A stretch of DNA of 64,000 nucleotides from Harmothoe impar (Eukaryota; Annelida; Polychaeta; Phyllodocida; Polynoidae), in NCBI GenBank assembly GCA_947462335.1, contig OX381721.1, positions 1-64,000 of the forward strand, written 5' to 3'. Each line of letters starts with the position of its first letter. Position 1 is the stretch's first letter. Positions 13,782-23,339 of the stretch are shown here, piece by piece. The position numbers and the translations under genes were made by a program. Below the pieces are notes generated by a model. The model worked only from the letters and a program-made list of their open reading frames with translations, was not told the DNA's origin and made no database searches.

Positions 13782-14570
13782 TGTAAATCCGGATGTGAGC
13801 AAACTCCCAGAGCTCAATTGATGTATAATGGAGGTTGACGTATATGACTGCAGATGGTGAATGCATGAGATGAATAGTCCTCTTCTCTGTGTAGATCTCT
13901 TAATAACCCCTGTACTGGGTATGTAAGTAGTAATGTATGATCCACAAGACTGTTCAACACAAGTTACAAGTACAATTCCGTTTATTTCAAACTCTACTCC
14001 TGGTATATATACTCCTGGTGTTCCCCTTGCATAATCATTAGGTCGCGACCCCTGACCCCAATACACAATGGGTTTACAGCTGACCCCAGAGGTCACGACC
14101 CCAACCTCTCATATACAAAGGGTACCTATGACCCCTAGGGGTCATGACCCCGACTTGACCTCTCATGACCCCGACTTGACCTCTAGGGTCATGACCCCGA
14201 TCTGACCTCCCGGGTCATCCAGTAGCATGTAGTTGACCCCTGCTGACCCCACTCTGTCCACCTTTCATACCAGGTGAACCCAGGTCATCCAGGGTCAACC
14301 TAAGGTCACGACCCTGTCTGCACTTTACACAGAGTCTCTCTAGTACCTTAACATATTATATATACCAACTCAAAATGCATAATTCACTCTCAACTATACA
14401 AGTGTTACTCATCCTCCTACTCTGAACCAACCATCTACAAAATTGATAATAATTCATAATCATGGTAAATCGTAAACAACCTTACTCGCAATTATGATAA
14501 CTCCTAATACCACAAATAGTGAAACGTAAATATGATGTCAAATTAATTCGTAATTAGGCACAGATTTACA
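13782..14570 (-). repeat. 5' LTR of the telomere-capped Gypsy element (789 bp)
   Basis: The LTR edges form a perfect 8-base inverted repeat, TGTAAATC...GATTTACA, with TG/CA ends. Gag and a primer binding site lie on the inner side; CCCTAA telomere repeats begin at the very next base on the outer side. A diverged copy of the same LTR lies at 57192-60514, which independently confirms both edges. The LTR would drive minus-strand transcription, through gag-pol and into the terminal telomere. Confidence 0.92.
14053..14308. promoter_or_regulatory. cluster of TGACC/GGTCA half-sites inside the LTR
   Basis: About 255 bp of the LTR contain 18 copies of TGACC or its complement GGTCA, in both orientations, many extended to TGACCCC or TGACCTC, including the everted form GGGGTCATGACCCC. 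This is the core half-site bound by many nuclear receptors. Counts are from reading the sequence; receptor binding is inference. Confidence 0.55.
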
Positions 14571-14795
14571 CCCTAACCCTAACCCTAACCCTAACCCTAA
14601 CCCTAACCCTAACCCTAACCCTAACCCTAACCCTAACCCTAACCCTAACCCTAACCCTAACCCTAACCCTAACCCTAACCCTAACCCTAACCCTAACCCT
14701 AACCCTAACCCTAACCCTAACCCTAACCCTAACCCTAGCCCTAACCCTAACCCTAACCCTAACCCTAACCCTAACCCTAACCCTAACCCTAACCC
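14571..14795. repeat. interstitial telomere tract, (CCCTAA)n, about 37 copies
   Basis: 225 bp of CCCTAA in the same orientation as the terminal telomere, with one variant unit (CCCTAG) near 14735. It starts at the base after the LTR and ends at AACCCAACC before unique subtelomeric sequence. It is best read as the original telomere of this chromosome end, left proximal to the inserted retroelement. Confidence 0.95.
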
Positions 14796-15055
14796 AACCA
14801 TCGAATCATGTGTTGAATTTATTGAATATTAATGTCCAATAGAGTACTTTGCTATTTCTAGCCTAACCTGTTGAACCTCTGCCAAGAGTGTAGCATATGG
14901 CCTGTTCCAATTCGGAATTTGGTCATTTTCTTGAATTTGTTATGTTAGCTTATATATGTTATGAAGGCTTAATGTTAGTATCAAATAGTTCACCTATCTA
15001 AAGATAATATACAATACATATTTCACAGTATAAGGGATCGGAAACAAACACAGTA
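14796..15055. other. unique subtelomeric spacer
   Basis: AT-rich sequence between the interstitial telomere tract and the 3' end of the glycosyltransferase gene. I see no ORF, RNA gene or clear repeat in it. Confidence 0.5.
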
Positions 15056-15061
15056 TTTATT
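15056..15061 (-). other. poly(A) signal AATAAA of the GT61 gene
   Basis: TTTATT on the plus strand reads AATAAA on the gene's strand, about 43 bp beyond the stop codon. This placement supports a real transcribed 3' end. Confidence 0.6.
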
Positions 15062-15103
15062 GCTTCTCTGTACAATATCTGACATCAAGCTGCATTATAT
15101 TAT

Positions 15104-16552
15104 CTAAACTCTCTGCATAACATAGTTGAGACACTGCAGTACATGAGGCTGTAACTCGGCTGCTGTGGTCTGCATACACTGTCGTCTGGACACCACCCCA
15201 TGGTAAATGTGTCCCAGCACCTGGGCCAGGTGTTTGTAACACAGGTTCACTCTACCACCCTCAAAACACAGCCCCTCCACCACACACACACCCGGGGGGC
15301 TGAACACCAGGTTAGACAACCCGGCCCCATGAGGTGCCACCACCAGCACCGCACGGCTGAACAGTCTCCTGGTGGCATCCAGGGAAGGGGGCGGCCTGTC
15401 TCCAAACACATCAACATGCAGGTTATAGGTCCTCCCAGCAGACTCCAACATCTTCAGGATAGAGCCATGGTTATTGAACCATCGTTTAGCAGAACGTTTT
15501 ATGAGGATGATGGTGTCTCTGTGACGGTCTCTCTCTACTTTAGCTCTGAGCAGGATGGACAGTGCATTGATGTTACCTATGGCAGCAGTCCCACAGGGTG
15601 TACCCCCCGGGATGTAAGCCACCTTACTGTGTACAGTACCGGTAACAAGACGGTCCTCTGTGATACCTAAATCCTTCAGGAAGGCCTTAGTGAAGGAATT
15701 TTTAGAGGCAACATGCACTTTCAAGTCCTTATTTTCTTGCAGAAAAGGTAGGGCGAATACAAGTCTTGGTAGATCCTCTACAACAAAGTGGAAATATCCA
15801 CCACCCCAGTATTGTGATATACTGAAGACCTTGTTATACACTCGTGCCGCTTTAGGGTGCTTTACTCTGACCTGGTGTGTCCTTTGACAGCGCACTGATG
15901 AGATGTAACTTTTGCCAGTGATGAAATCCCCACTATCTGTTATATAAACATCCAGCACAATTTGAACATAGCCTAACTCCACTAAGCCTGTTTTGTCATG
16001 CAATCCCTTTAAAGCTTTTGACCAGTAAAGGTGGTCAATAATTATGTTTGATGTCATATTTGTTTTCGTGTCTACATAATGATACCATGTACTATTAGTG
16101 CAATTAAGATTTGCACTGTCTTGAAACATTATTGATTTAGTATTTAAAAATCCGCAGGTATAACTATGTATGTCATATAAACGTGGGCCAAGCATCTTAG
16201 CAAAGACGGATATTTTAACTGTAGGAATAACTGTTTTCACATTTGTCATAACATTAAACTTACTACGAAAATCAACAGACATTGCATCAAATGTTGTCAA
16301 CTTATCTCCTATTGTAAAGTGAGTTTCTTTTCCACTTTTCATCAGGTCTGTTCCTGCATCATATATTGTGTGTTTGAATTGCAGCAGCAAAGTAAGCAAC
16401 TCTCCAGGAGACAGTTGACTATGGTTTTCTGTTGGATCACTCATTTGATGCCTGGTAGGCTGAAGATATGATCGTAAATATGTCTGCTCCACAAAGGTTA
16501 CAATACTTATTGATATAAGTATATAGGGAAGCCATTTCATGAAGCCCATCAT
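15104..16552 (-). CDS. GT61-family (DUF563) glycosyltransferase, type II membrane protein
   Basis: A 482-residue uninterrupted ORF. Residues about 8-24 (LPYILISISIVTFVEQ) form a signal anchor, placing the catalytic domain in the ER/Golgi lumen. The stem region is followed by a GT61 domain recognised by WGGGYFHFVVEDLPRLVFA around residues 250-268 and by APHGAGLSNLVFSPPGVCVVEG near residues 410-430. GT61 includes EOGT, POMGNT2 and plant xylosyltransferases, which move a sugar such as GlcNAc or xylose from a nucleotide sugar to protein or glycan; the acceptor here cannot be named. Two adjacent in-frame ATGs start the protein. A good splice acceptor lies 20 bp upstream and a poly(A) signal 43 bp downstream, so this looks like the last, coding exon of a live gene. 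Confidence 0.85.
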   Translation of the reverse strand: MMGFMKWLPYILISISIVTFVEQTYLRSYLQPTRHQMSDPTENHSQLSPGELLTLLLQFKHTIYDAGTDLMKSGKETHFTIGDKLTTFDAMSVDFRSKFNVMTNVKTVIPTVKISVFAKMLGPRLYDIHSYTCGFLNTKSIMFQDSANLNCTNSTWYHYVDTKTNMTSNIIIDHLYWSKALKGLHDKTGLVELGYVQIVLDVYITDSGDFITGKSYISSVRCQRTHQVRVKHPKAARVYNKVFSISQYWGGGYFHFVVEDLPRLVFALPFLQENKDLKVHVASKNSFTKAFLKDLGITEDRLVTGTVHSKVAYIPGGTPCGTAAIGNINALSILLRAKVERDRHRDTIILIKRSAKRWFNNHGSILKMLESAGRTYNLHVDVFGDRPPPSLDATRRLFSRAVLVVAPHGAGLSNLVFSPPGVCVVEGLCFEGGRVNLCYKHLAQVLGHIYHGVVSRRQCMQTTAAELQPHVLQCLNYVMQRV

Positions 16553-16570
16553 TGCACATGGGTGCTATAT

Positions 16571-16572
16571 CT
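16571..16572 (-). other. splice acceptor upstream of the GT61 coding exon
   Basis: On the gene's strand TTTTACCTTTCAG precedes ATATAGCACC, 18-20 bases before the start codon. A pyrimidine run ending in CAG suggests a non-coding 5' exon further upstream. An out-of-frame ATG overlaps the start region. Confidence 0.55.
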
Positions 16573-17570
16573 GAAAGGTAAAAGGGAAAATGCCAGCACA
16601 CTTAACGAATATGAATAAGAATATGTCAAAAATGTTAATATATTAAGGGTGCATCCAATATCCCCTCCCATTCTTACCATTTCCTATCATTAATCATATC
16701 AACCGTACAAGTCAATGCAGCCTATGTTTTGCTAAATGGCAAGGATCTGGAATAGCTGTTCTGACCTTTGTCTCATACCTTCCTCATAGAGACAAGTGGA
16801 GAGTGGCCAATATATTGTCTGTGGATTTTCAGCATAGTTTTACAGATGCTGCACCCTAAGCATAATGCCTTCTCATGATGGTTTCTTGTGTAGGTGTTAG
16901 AAATCCCTAAAGCAGCTAAAGCAATAACTAGATCTACTTCAATCAGCATGTGGAATGATGAAAAAAAAACTTGTTTAGAACAATTCAACTGTATTCAAAA
17001 ACACCCTTTTGAAATCTACAGATACAGAGTTCCTTCAACAGTTGATTGGATTTTCCTTTCATTTTTTTCATTGTCCCTCAATCAAATCAAAAAAGAAAGG
17101 ACTATTGAAGTGTGCAATAATATGACATAGTATGTAAGTTCGATTTAATGAAAGTCTTTTAAAAGTTCAACTTGTTATAAAAGTTATAATGGATAATATG
17201 ATGAGTACATGAAGATTTGTACAATAAAAATCTTTTGAAAGATATACACTTTTTGGCATATTTCTGTCCTAAGCCTATACCATTGGCTTCTCAACAATAT
17301 TGAATGTAGGAAAAGGAGATGATTAAAATCTCCCTCCATAAGGGCAATTACATCAGCTTTGATGATAAGATCTACCCTATTTGTACTCTCATTCCCTAAG
17401 TTATGGCCTTAAACCATTCTTGACATAATTTGTATTTCTTTTTTCTAATTTTTTATGTTCAGAATAACTACATGTTAAAATCTTATGTACCAGAAGGAAA
17501 CTGGATATTTTTTACACCCAGATCCTTGACCTCAATACTTTCAGTATTAAATAAAATATTTACAATTTAA
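16573..17570. other. upstream region of the GT61 gene, no gene seen
   Basis: AT-rich, with short spurious ORFs only. It should hold the promoter and 5' exon of the GT61 gene if the inferred splice acceptor is real. No recognisable repeat or RNA gene. Confidence 0.4.
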
Positions 17571-18917
17571 AGCCTTTGCTGCCCTAGGAGAGCATTTAGG
17601 GAGAACAGACAAAGTGCTTCATCGGATTGATACTGAGAAACAATCCCCTTTCAAAATTCCCTACAGACAACTGCCTTTGAAGAAGAAGCTAGTCGCTGAG
17701 GAAGAGATCAGGAAAATATCAAATGATGACTTAATCTTTCCAAGTACTAGCCCTTGGAGTAGCCCAGTGTGTATGGTGACAAAAATAGATGGCACCGTAC
17801 TATTATATACTGACTACCACAAGCTGAATAGAATGACCAAAAATAATTCCTATCCCCTTCCAAAAATCGATGAGACTAATGATTCTCTGCAAGGGAATAA
17901 GTGGTTTTGTACCTTGGACCAGGTGCTGGCAGGTTAGAATGAAGCTAAACGACATGGAGAAAACTGCTTTCTCAAGCTATGTCTATGTCTGGATGATGTC
18001 ATTGGTTGGGAAAAGATTATAGATATATTATGCCCAACGGTTTGAAACTCAAACAAAAGAAATGTCATTTGATTAAGAAGGATATTAGTTCTCTGGGACA
18101 GATCATCTCCACAAAAGATGTCAGAGCTGATCCGGATCTGAAGTGTGTAAGAATGGGAGAGACCTAGATGTCTAGAGTGGGTTATCCCATCCAGTCTTTG
18201 TCACACTGGACACTTCAGGATGGTGTGGAGGTGCCTATTGCCTTTGCCATTAAACTGAGTAAATCCCAAAGGAGTTACTGCGCCACTAAGGGTGCGGAAC
18301 TGTCTGCGGTGGTAGTATACACCAAGAAGTATAAACATTTTCTATGGGGTATAGCTGTTACCGTTAGAAAAGATCATTTCTCCCTTTGGTGACAAATTAA
18401 TTTTAAGGATGCTTAGGGAATGATTATAGATGGCTGGCTATTCTCTCCAAGTTCAGTTTAGAACAGAGTCAGATCCAGCACAGAGCCAGAGTGAAACATG
18501 TAAATGCTGACGCCCTATCTGGGAGACCTATCTGAAGGTGTGGAAATTACAAATGTGACGCCTGCGGTGCTCATTATGATGCAGGGGCCCGACTTCCTTT
18601 GGAAGCCAGAAACACTGGCCACCTGGAATGGTCCCTAAAGACCATCCTGATGTTCCAAGAAAAGGTAATTCCAAAGGGATCAAACCTGTACAACCGGAAA
18701 TCTCGCTAGAGATTAGGGAGATGAAACGCTTTCTGGGTCAATGGACAGAGCTGGAGGTACAAGATGGCACAGGTAGAAGGTCAATCCTTCTGGAATAAGG
18801 ATGAGGCAGGTGGTGATCCCTTCAGGAGTGAGAATAGATCTTATGTACTACTGCCATGGTCATCTAACCAGCACTCACTTTGGAAAGAAACATTCTCTGG
18901 AACGTTTGAGTTGGAAG
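17571..18917 (+). pseudogene. decayed Gypsy element A, left part: RT, RNase H, integrase N-terminus
   Basis: Broken pol sequence on the plus strand. 17571-17937 encodes RT fingers (SPWSSPVCMV, TDYHKLNRM). An internal deletion jumps towards a degenerate catalytic block (CLDDVIGW near 17985). 18168-18392 encodes the RT connection and RNase H (YPIQSLSHWT, KSQRSYCATKGAELSAVV). 18840-18910 encodes the start of the integrase zinc finger (GHLTSTHFGKKHSLERL). Several stops and frameshifts separate the pieces. The sequence halts at 18917 where LTR element B begins, and the integrase resumes at 34334. The protein resembles that of element B, so A and B are the same or sister families. Confidence 0.85.
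18914..18917. repeat. target site duplication GAAG, left copy for element B
   Basis: GAAG immediately precedes the TGTGAGG start of one LTR. The same GAAG follows the CCCTACA end of the other LTR at 34334-34337. A 4-bp duplication is normal for Gypsy-type integration. Confidence 0.85.
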
Positions 18918-19396
18918 TGTGAGGGTTCGTGGTTATTCTAGTTTAAGGAACAACGAGAACGGCAGTTTCCAGGTGCAAGAATATCAGACTTTTATAACAA
19001 AAGTGAATCACGTTCCTGAACAGGGAAACACTCGGTGTGAAATCAACACACAAATATAATCAGGTTTCTATACGAATATAGGAAACGGTCGGTATAGCAT
19101 TAGTATACAACGTTGTCCGCACAGTTGGACATAGTGAAGTTTATTGTTAGTCGGGCCTACACTGACTGCCTTCCCAGGTAAACACACGGGTCTTATATAA
19201 CCACTGGTCCTTTGATCACATGGCCAGGTGGGAGGGTCAGCAGCCCACCTGAGAGCGGCACACGGTAACCTGGAGAGGACCCTAGTCCTCTTCCTGGAAC
19301 TGTGTGCACTAGCTCCAGGTAGAGAAGCCTAATAAACAGTAGACATTACCCGGAAATACTGTGTATGAGATTAATATGTAATATTATGCCCCTACA
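18918..19396 (-). repeat. 3' LTR of element B (479 bp)
   Basis: Begins TGTGAGGGTTCG and ends TTATGCCCCTACA; near-identical to 33879-34333 apart from a rearranged GC-rich stretch around 19230-19320. TG/CA ends and flanking GAAG fit a true LTR. It is the 3' copy because the coding strand is minus. Confidence 0.9.
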
Positions 19397-19412
19397 CTAC
19401 CCCCCCCCCCTA
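19397..19412 (-). promoter_or_regulatory. polypurine tract next to the 3' LTR
   Basis: Immediately outside the LTR the plus strand is CTAC followed by a run of C and CTAG, so the coding strand reads a G-rich purine run ending at the LTR. This is where plus-strand primer is expected in an LTR element, and it supports the minus orientation of B. Confidence 0.6.
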
Positions 19413-19710
19413 GACAAAAGTTCTCTGCCTTACCGAAATGGTGCTGGATTTATCCAAAGTAGTGCAATGTATGTTGGAGAACGAGAGTGGTGGGTGTGAG
19501 AGTGGCAAGGCGAGGCTTTGCGGTCTGTTGGGTTGCAAATCAAAGAACAAGAGGAAAAAGACATAAACTTATGTGTGAAAAAAATGATTTGAAATGTGAA
19601 TAAAAGAAATGAAAATGAGTTATTTTGTTGTGTTTTTGTTTTCATACATAAGTTATTTTAAAGTCTAATCAGCTCATCGTCGACATGTTTACAAAAAAAA
19701 AAAAAATAGA

Positions 19711-20039
19711 GTCACGTGCTCTCACTAATCCCACAATGAGGTCACGTTTGTTTACAAACAAACACGTCACGTGACATGTCATGTGGCACGTGGTGTTGTT
19801 TACAAACAAAAGAGTCACGTGGTTGATAATTAGGTCACGTTACCATGGTTACCAGAATGCTGGCCTCTGATTGGTTGACAGTCTCTAAGTAGGTCAGTAG
19901 GTCACCAGTCACGTGGTCGCTAATTAGGTCAAGTTACCATGGTTACCAGAATGCCGGCCTCTGATTGGCTGAGAGTCCCTAAGTAGGTCACGTTACCATG
20001 GCAACAGTCACTTCCGGTCAAATGGAGGCCTCTGATTGG
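19711..20039. promoter_or_regulatory. tandem RFX X-box / CCAAT / E-box cluster
   Basis: Three X-box-like palindromes (GTTACCATGGTTACC at 19839 and 19933; GTTACCATGGCAAC at 19992) are each followed by CTGATTGG, an inverted CCAAT box (19867, 19961, 20032). The spacing between the two motifs is 13, 13 and 26 bp. CACGTG E-boxes, mostly as GTCACGTG, lie at about 19711, 19767, 19786, 19814 and 19908. The third palindrome matches the RFX consensus closely. The sequence matches are direct; promoter or enhancer function is inference. It lies between the 3' LTR of element B and an extra ORF. Confidence 0.6.
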
Positions 20040-20118
20040 CTGCAAGTCCAATGAGTAATAAACAGTACTTAACCTTATTCCCATTCCGATACAAACAATA
20101 CTACTCATACATACACTT

Positions 20119-21107
20119 TCATAAATAGTATCGTTTTAAACCCGTCATATAGAATATATACAGGAACACCTTTATGAAACATGTTTTGGTGATATGTATC
20201 ACAATAGCTATGACTATCGTGTATATTAATGTGTTTTCATGAGTAACCAGGCAGTGTACCGGGAAACCCTTACAAATAAATATAGCTTGCTGGTGATCTA
20301 GTTGGGGCCAAGGTGATCTGATCTGTGCCGTGTTGACCACTAGGGCAGTGGTCACCGCGGTGGCAGCTCCCATTGCGGCTGCCACGTCAGCCAGAGTGGC
20401 AATCCCTGGTGCCAGGGCACCAGTGTTATGGGAGGGGTGGTCTCTTTCGAGATATCCATTTCCTCCTCGTTTCCCACAACCGGATCAGATTTGGATTGTG
20501 CTCCAGACTGAAGGTCTATAATATCCCCTGCTAAGGTGGAATCCTGCATGTTAGCTAGTCTTGCCTTCTCATTCCGGTGGGCTTGGCGTCCTCTCCCCTG
20601 GACAAACTTGTCTGACTGATTACTGTCTGCGGAGCTCGACCGTTTCGAGGCTGCCCTCTCGCCTTTACCACCACACCCCGCTTTCAGCGCTTTTATTCAT
20701 GCTTTTTCCTCCGTACCTGAAAATCTGGTCCTCAAATCCTCGTCGACCAACGTGGCTATGGCAATGTCCCAGGAGACAACATTACTGTCCATGTAATCCT
20801 TGATTACCTGGACATCTAACACGTATGAAACAGGTGCCTGGCTAGATGCAACAGCTATTTCATCTGCCGGTATCTGCCGGGTTGTCAGCTTCAATGTTGA
20901 GGGTTTCCAGGTAATAAGCCGCGACATTTGCAGGGCACAACGACGACTGGGAGTCACTGCCATGTCCATTATATCTCCCTGTCCCAGAAAGTGGAGCTCC
21001 TCCGGGAGGTCAGGGTTATCCGTTTGGTCATTGACTGAGTTCTCTACACTAACGGAGTTGCCCTCCTGAGGAAGGTCCACATGAGTGTGGTCTGGCGCAG
21101 AGGCCAT
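20119..21107 (-). pseudogene. uncharacterised ORF downstream of the element B integrase
   Basis: Not recognised. From an ATG at 21107 an acidic, Asp/Glu/Ser-rich reading frame runs to an in-frame TGA at 20699-20697 and continues in the same frame to 20352. A shift of frame near 20400 leads into an Ala/Thr-rich hydrophobic stretch (LADVAAAMGAATAVTTALVV) and a second hydrophobic segment (TLIYTIVIAIVIHI) ending near 20119. A pyrimidine-rich TTCACTTTTCTAG, like a splice acceptor, precedes the start. Position 3' of the integrase and the hydrophobic C-terminus recall an extra envelope-like ORF, but no family signature supports that. A captured host gene or unrelated insertion is equally possible. 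Confidence 0.35.
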
Positions 21108-21116
21108 GGTCTCCAC

Positions 21117-22140
21117 ACTAAGTGTGGCCTCACTCTAGAAAAGTGAACGCGATGGATAATTATAGGGTGTCCACCACCCCTCTGTGCATAAATGTGAGAA
21201 AAATAGACTGCAAAGAAATACAGTTTGCTCTGGGCCACTCCCCAACTCCAACTGGCTATTCCTGCCAAAGCGTGGGCCTTTCATAAGACGCGCCACCGTG
21301 CATGCGCAACCCCTCGTGTCCCCTGACCCAATTCCAGAATCAGGTCTACCGCGCGGGAAGTTATAAACAGGCACCACTGTTCCACGTGCTAATCCTTACG
21401 CTCTGTCAACTCGTTGAGAGTATCAATAAAATAAATATGGATGGCATAAAGCACACCCACCAGGTTATCCGTCCATCACCCATGGGATCATTGACAGGGT
21501 GACTGACACGACCGTTCTGGCCGCATTTACTCCTACACATAACTAGTTTACAACATAGAACTTTAACAAAGTTTACACGACACCACACTCGTTGTGTACC
21601 GGCTTAGGTTATACCATTCCTAGCTAGGAACCTGGGACTGCGTCTTCTGTTTTTAAGCATAACATTAGACCTGGTTCGGGGACACGCCTTTTCCAGAGTG
21701 GATTTAGCCTTAACCACACCCTTCCGGGTCCTTTTCCCTTCAGCCGGCGAGACTTTTCGCCTTCTTCCCCAATCTTGTTCAGGCTGGGTAAATCCTGGCA
21801 TTCATACCGTGTAGGGAGAAAAAAGAATGAGGGGGTTTCTCCCCTTGATTTCGGGTTAATATAAATGTAATTCAGAAAATCAGATTTGCTGATATCTAGA
21901 AATTATTTGCTGAAAGTGATTAACCTATGGGCAGGTGTTTATCTGGGTATATGTGAATGGGCTTGTATGAAGGTTTTGTATTTCCTGAAATATATTGATT
22001 TGAATGACAGAATATAGCCGAAATAAGGTACATTTATATGTGGACTCCCCTCCCCCCTTACCCCTCCCGTACCATCACACCTGTATAAGATACTGCACTG
22101 GGATATTCCCCCTTAGTGTGGCGGACCTGCGGGGGCCCTT
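21117..22140. other. non-coding part of element B 3' region
   Basis: Short ORFs in several frames, none convincing. A GC-rich patch near 21290-21370 includes CGCGCGG. Origin unclear: it may belong to element B or be an older insertion into it. Confidence 0.35.
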
Positions 22141-22248
22141 CCCAGTGAGCGCAAAATTCAGTTCAACATTGAATCGACATTGCATCAACATTGAATCAAC
22201 ATTGACAACCATTTATCAATGTTGATTCAATGCTCTGTACCCACTGGG
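22141..22248. mobile_element. 108-bp hairpin MITE, CCCAGTG ends
   Basis: Ends are CCCAGTGAGC and GTACCCACTGGG. The interior is built from CAACATTGAATC-type words on the left and CAATGTTGATTCAATG on the right, so almost the whole unit folds back on itself. No coding capacity and no clear target duplication. Confidence 0.6.
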
Positions 22249-22370
22249 TTATCTCTCCCAGCAGCCCTCATCTCTACAGAGATAAGAGCAGGAGGCCGAC
22301 CTGGGGGCTGCACTAAGTAAGGGAAGATTTCCCCTTGCTGGAAGAAACTCCCCTGTAGGCTAATATACCA

Positions 22371-23092
22371 CACTGAAAACCCTAGCCCTATGGAAAGGTC
22401 CTCAGTGCAGATGACTGGGGGTGATCATTCCCAGTTGATCACCTAAAGTCATCACAGTGATGACCTTAGGTGATCAACTTGAGGACATAATTTTGCCACT
22501 AGATGGCTCTACTATACAACAATGTAACATACAGCCCATACTCTAGGTGATCTATTGATTAATACCTATAATAATCCTGATCAAATAAGGATATAAACTG
22601 GAGGATATAAAAAATACTATCATACTATCAAGCTAAGTAATTTAAAAGACGATTGTGGCAGAATTACCAAAAGCCTAGATGTGTATAGACATAGATACCT
22701 TTTTTGTCTATGAAACCATTATTACAAATGGAAGGAGTGACTGTTGCTTGTTACATACACACACACATGCCTTTATATGGTGCCTATTATAAGGGGTGGC
22801 CATGCTAGGCATATGATTGGGAGGGGTAATTATAACAGTATCTCTAAATACCACTTCATAATGAAGACAGATCAAAAACTGTATGACAGTCATCAGATTG
22901 ACTACTCAGGGTTATCATATTGATGACTCTGCATCCTCTTAGATTTTGCATAAAAGGTGATCAATATGATGACCCTGGGTCCTCACATATGATCACTCTA
23001 AAGAGGACCAGGTACTCCGCCAGGGCACCATCAATATGATCACCCTAAGGTCATCACTACTGATCACCTTATGGGCCATAGGGTTTTCAGTG
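22371..23092. mobile_element. 722-bp non-autonomous DNA transposon, CACTGAAAACCCTA inverted repeats
   Basis: The left end CACTGAAAACCCTAGCCCTATGG is matched inverted by the right end (CCATAGGGTTTTCAGTG, with a short deletion). Inside are repeated GATCACC/GGTGATCA and TGATGACC words in both orientations. CA flanks both sides, a possible 2-bp duplication. CACTG ends resemble CACTA/EnSpm-type elements, but I cannot assign a superfamily from ends alone. It sits 3' of the integrase of element B. Confidence 0.65.
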
Positions 23093-23339
23093 CAGTAATG
23101 ATAAATGTCCCGGATTGTCCAGGCCTGTTGTTGGGGAGGCTGCTTTAAGCACCATTAGTTTCTGGGTAACCACCTTCCGCGGCCTTCTGCGTTTCCTCTG
23201 GGGCTCCTTTTCTAATTTCTGCTGCTCACTTTCTTCCACCAAAGTATCAACTTCTAATTCATATGAATCAAGGAACAGGTCTCTCCCTGTCCACTCTCTT
23301 CATCGAGCTGCATTAGACTTATACATCCTTCCCTGTAAT

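Larger units (their letters stand above)
10109..14570 (-). mobile_element. 3'-truncated Gypsy LTR retrotransposon capped by telomere
   Basis: The element runs on the minus strand: 5' LTR (14570-13782), primer binding site, gag, then pol in the -1 frame. It stops abruptly at 10109 inside the integrase core, where the telomere begins. The rest of the integrase, the polypurine tract and the 3' LTR are missing. The outer LTR edge directly abuts CCCTAA repeats. Gag and the remaining pol have no internal stop, so the copy was young when it was cut. Two histories fit: insertion into a telomere array followed by breakage and telomere healing, or recombination with another telomere. Confidence 0.93.

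Noticed and set aside
14538..14801. Small Leu-Gly repeat protein
   Set aside because: It is a translation of the interstitial telomere tract.
19711..20039. MHC class II-type promoter
   Set aside because: X-box/Y-box order is similar, but no such gene is nearby and RFX/NF-Y pairs are used more widely. Only the motif cluster is reported.
20119..21107. Retroviral-type envelope gene
   Set aside because: Position and hydrophobic end are suggestive, but there is no signal peptide, cleavage site or family motif I can support.
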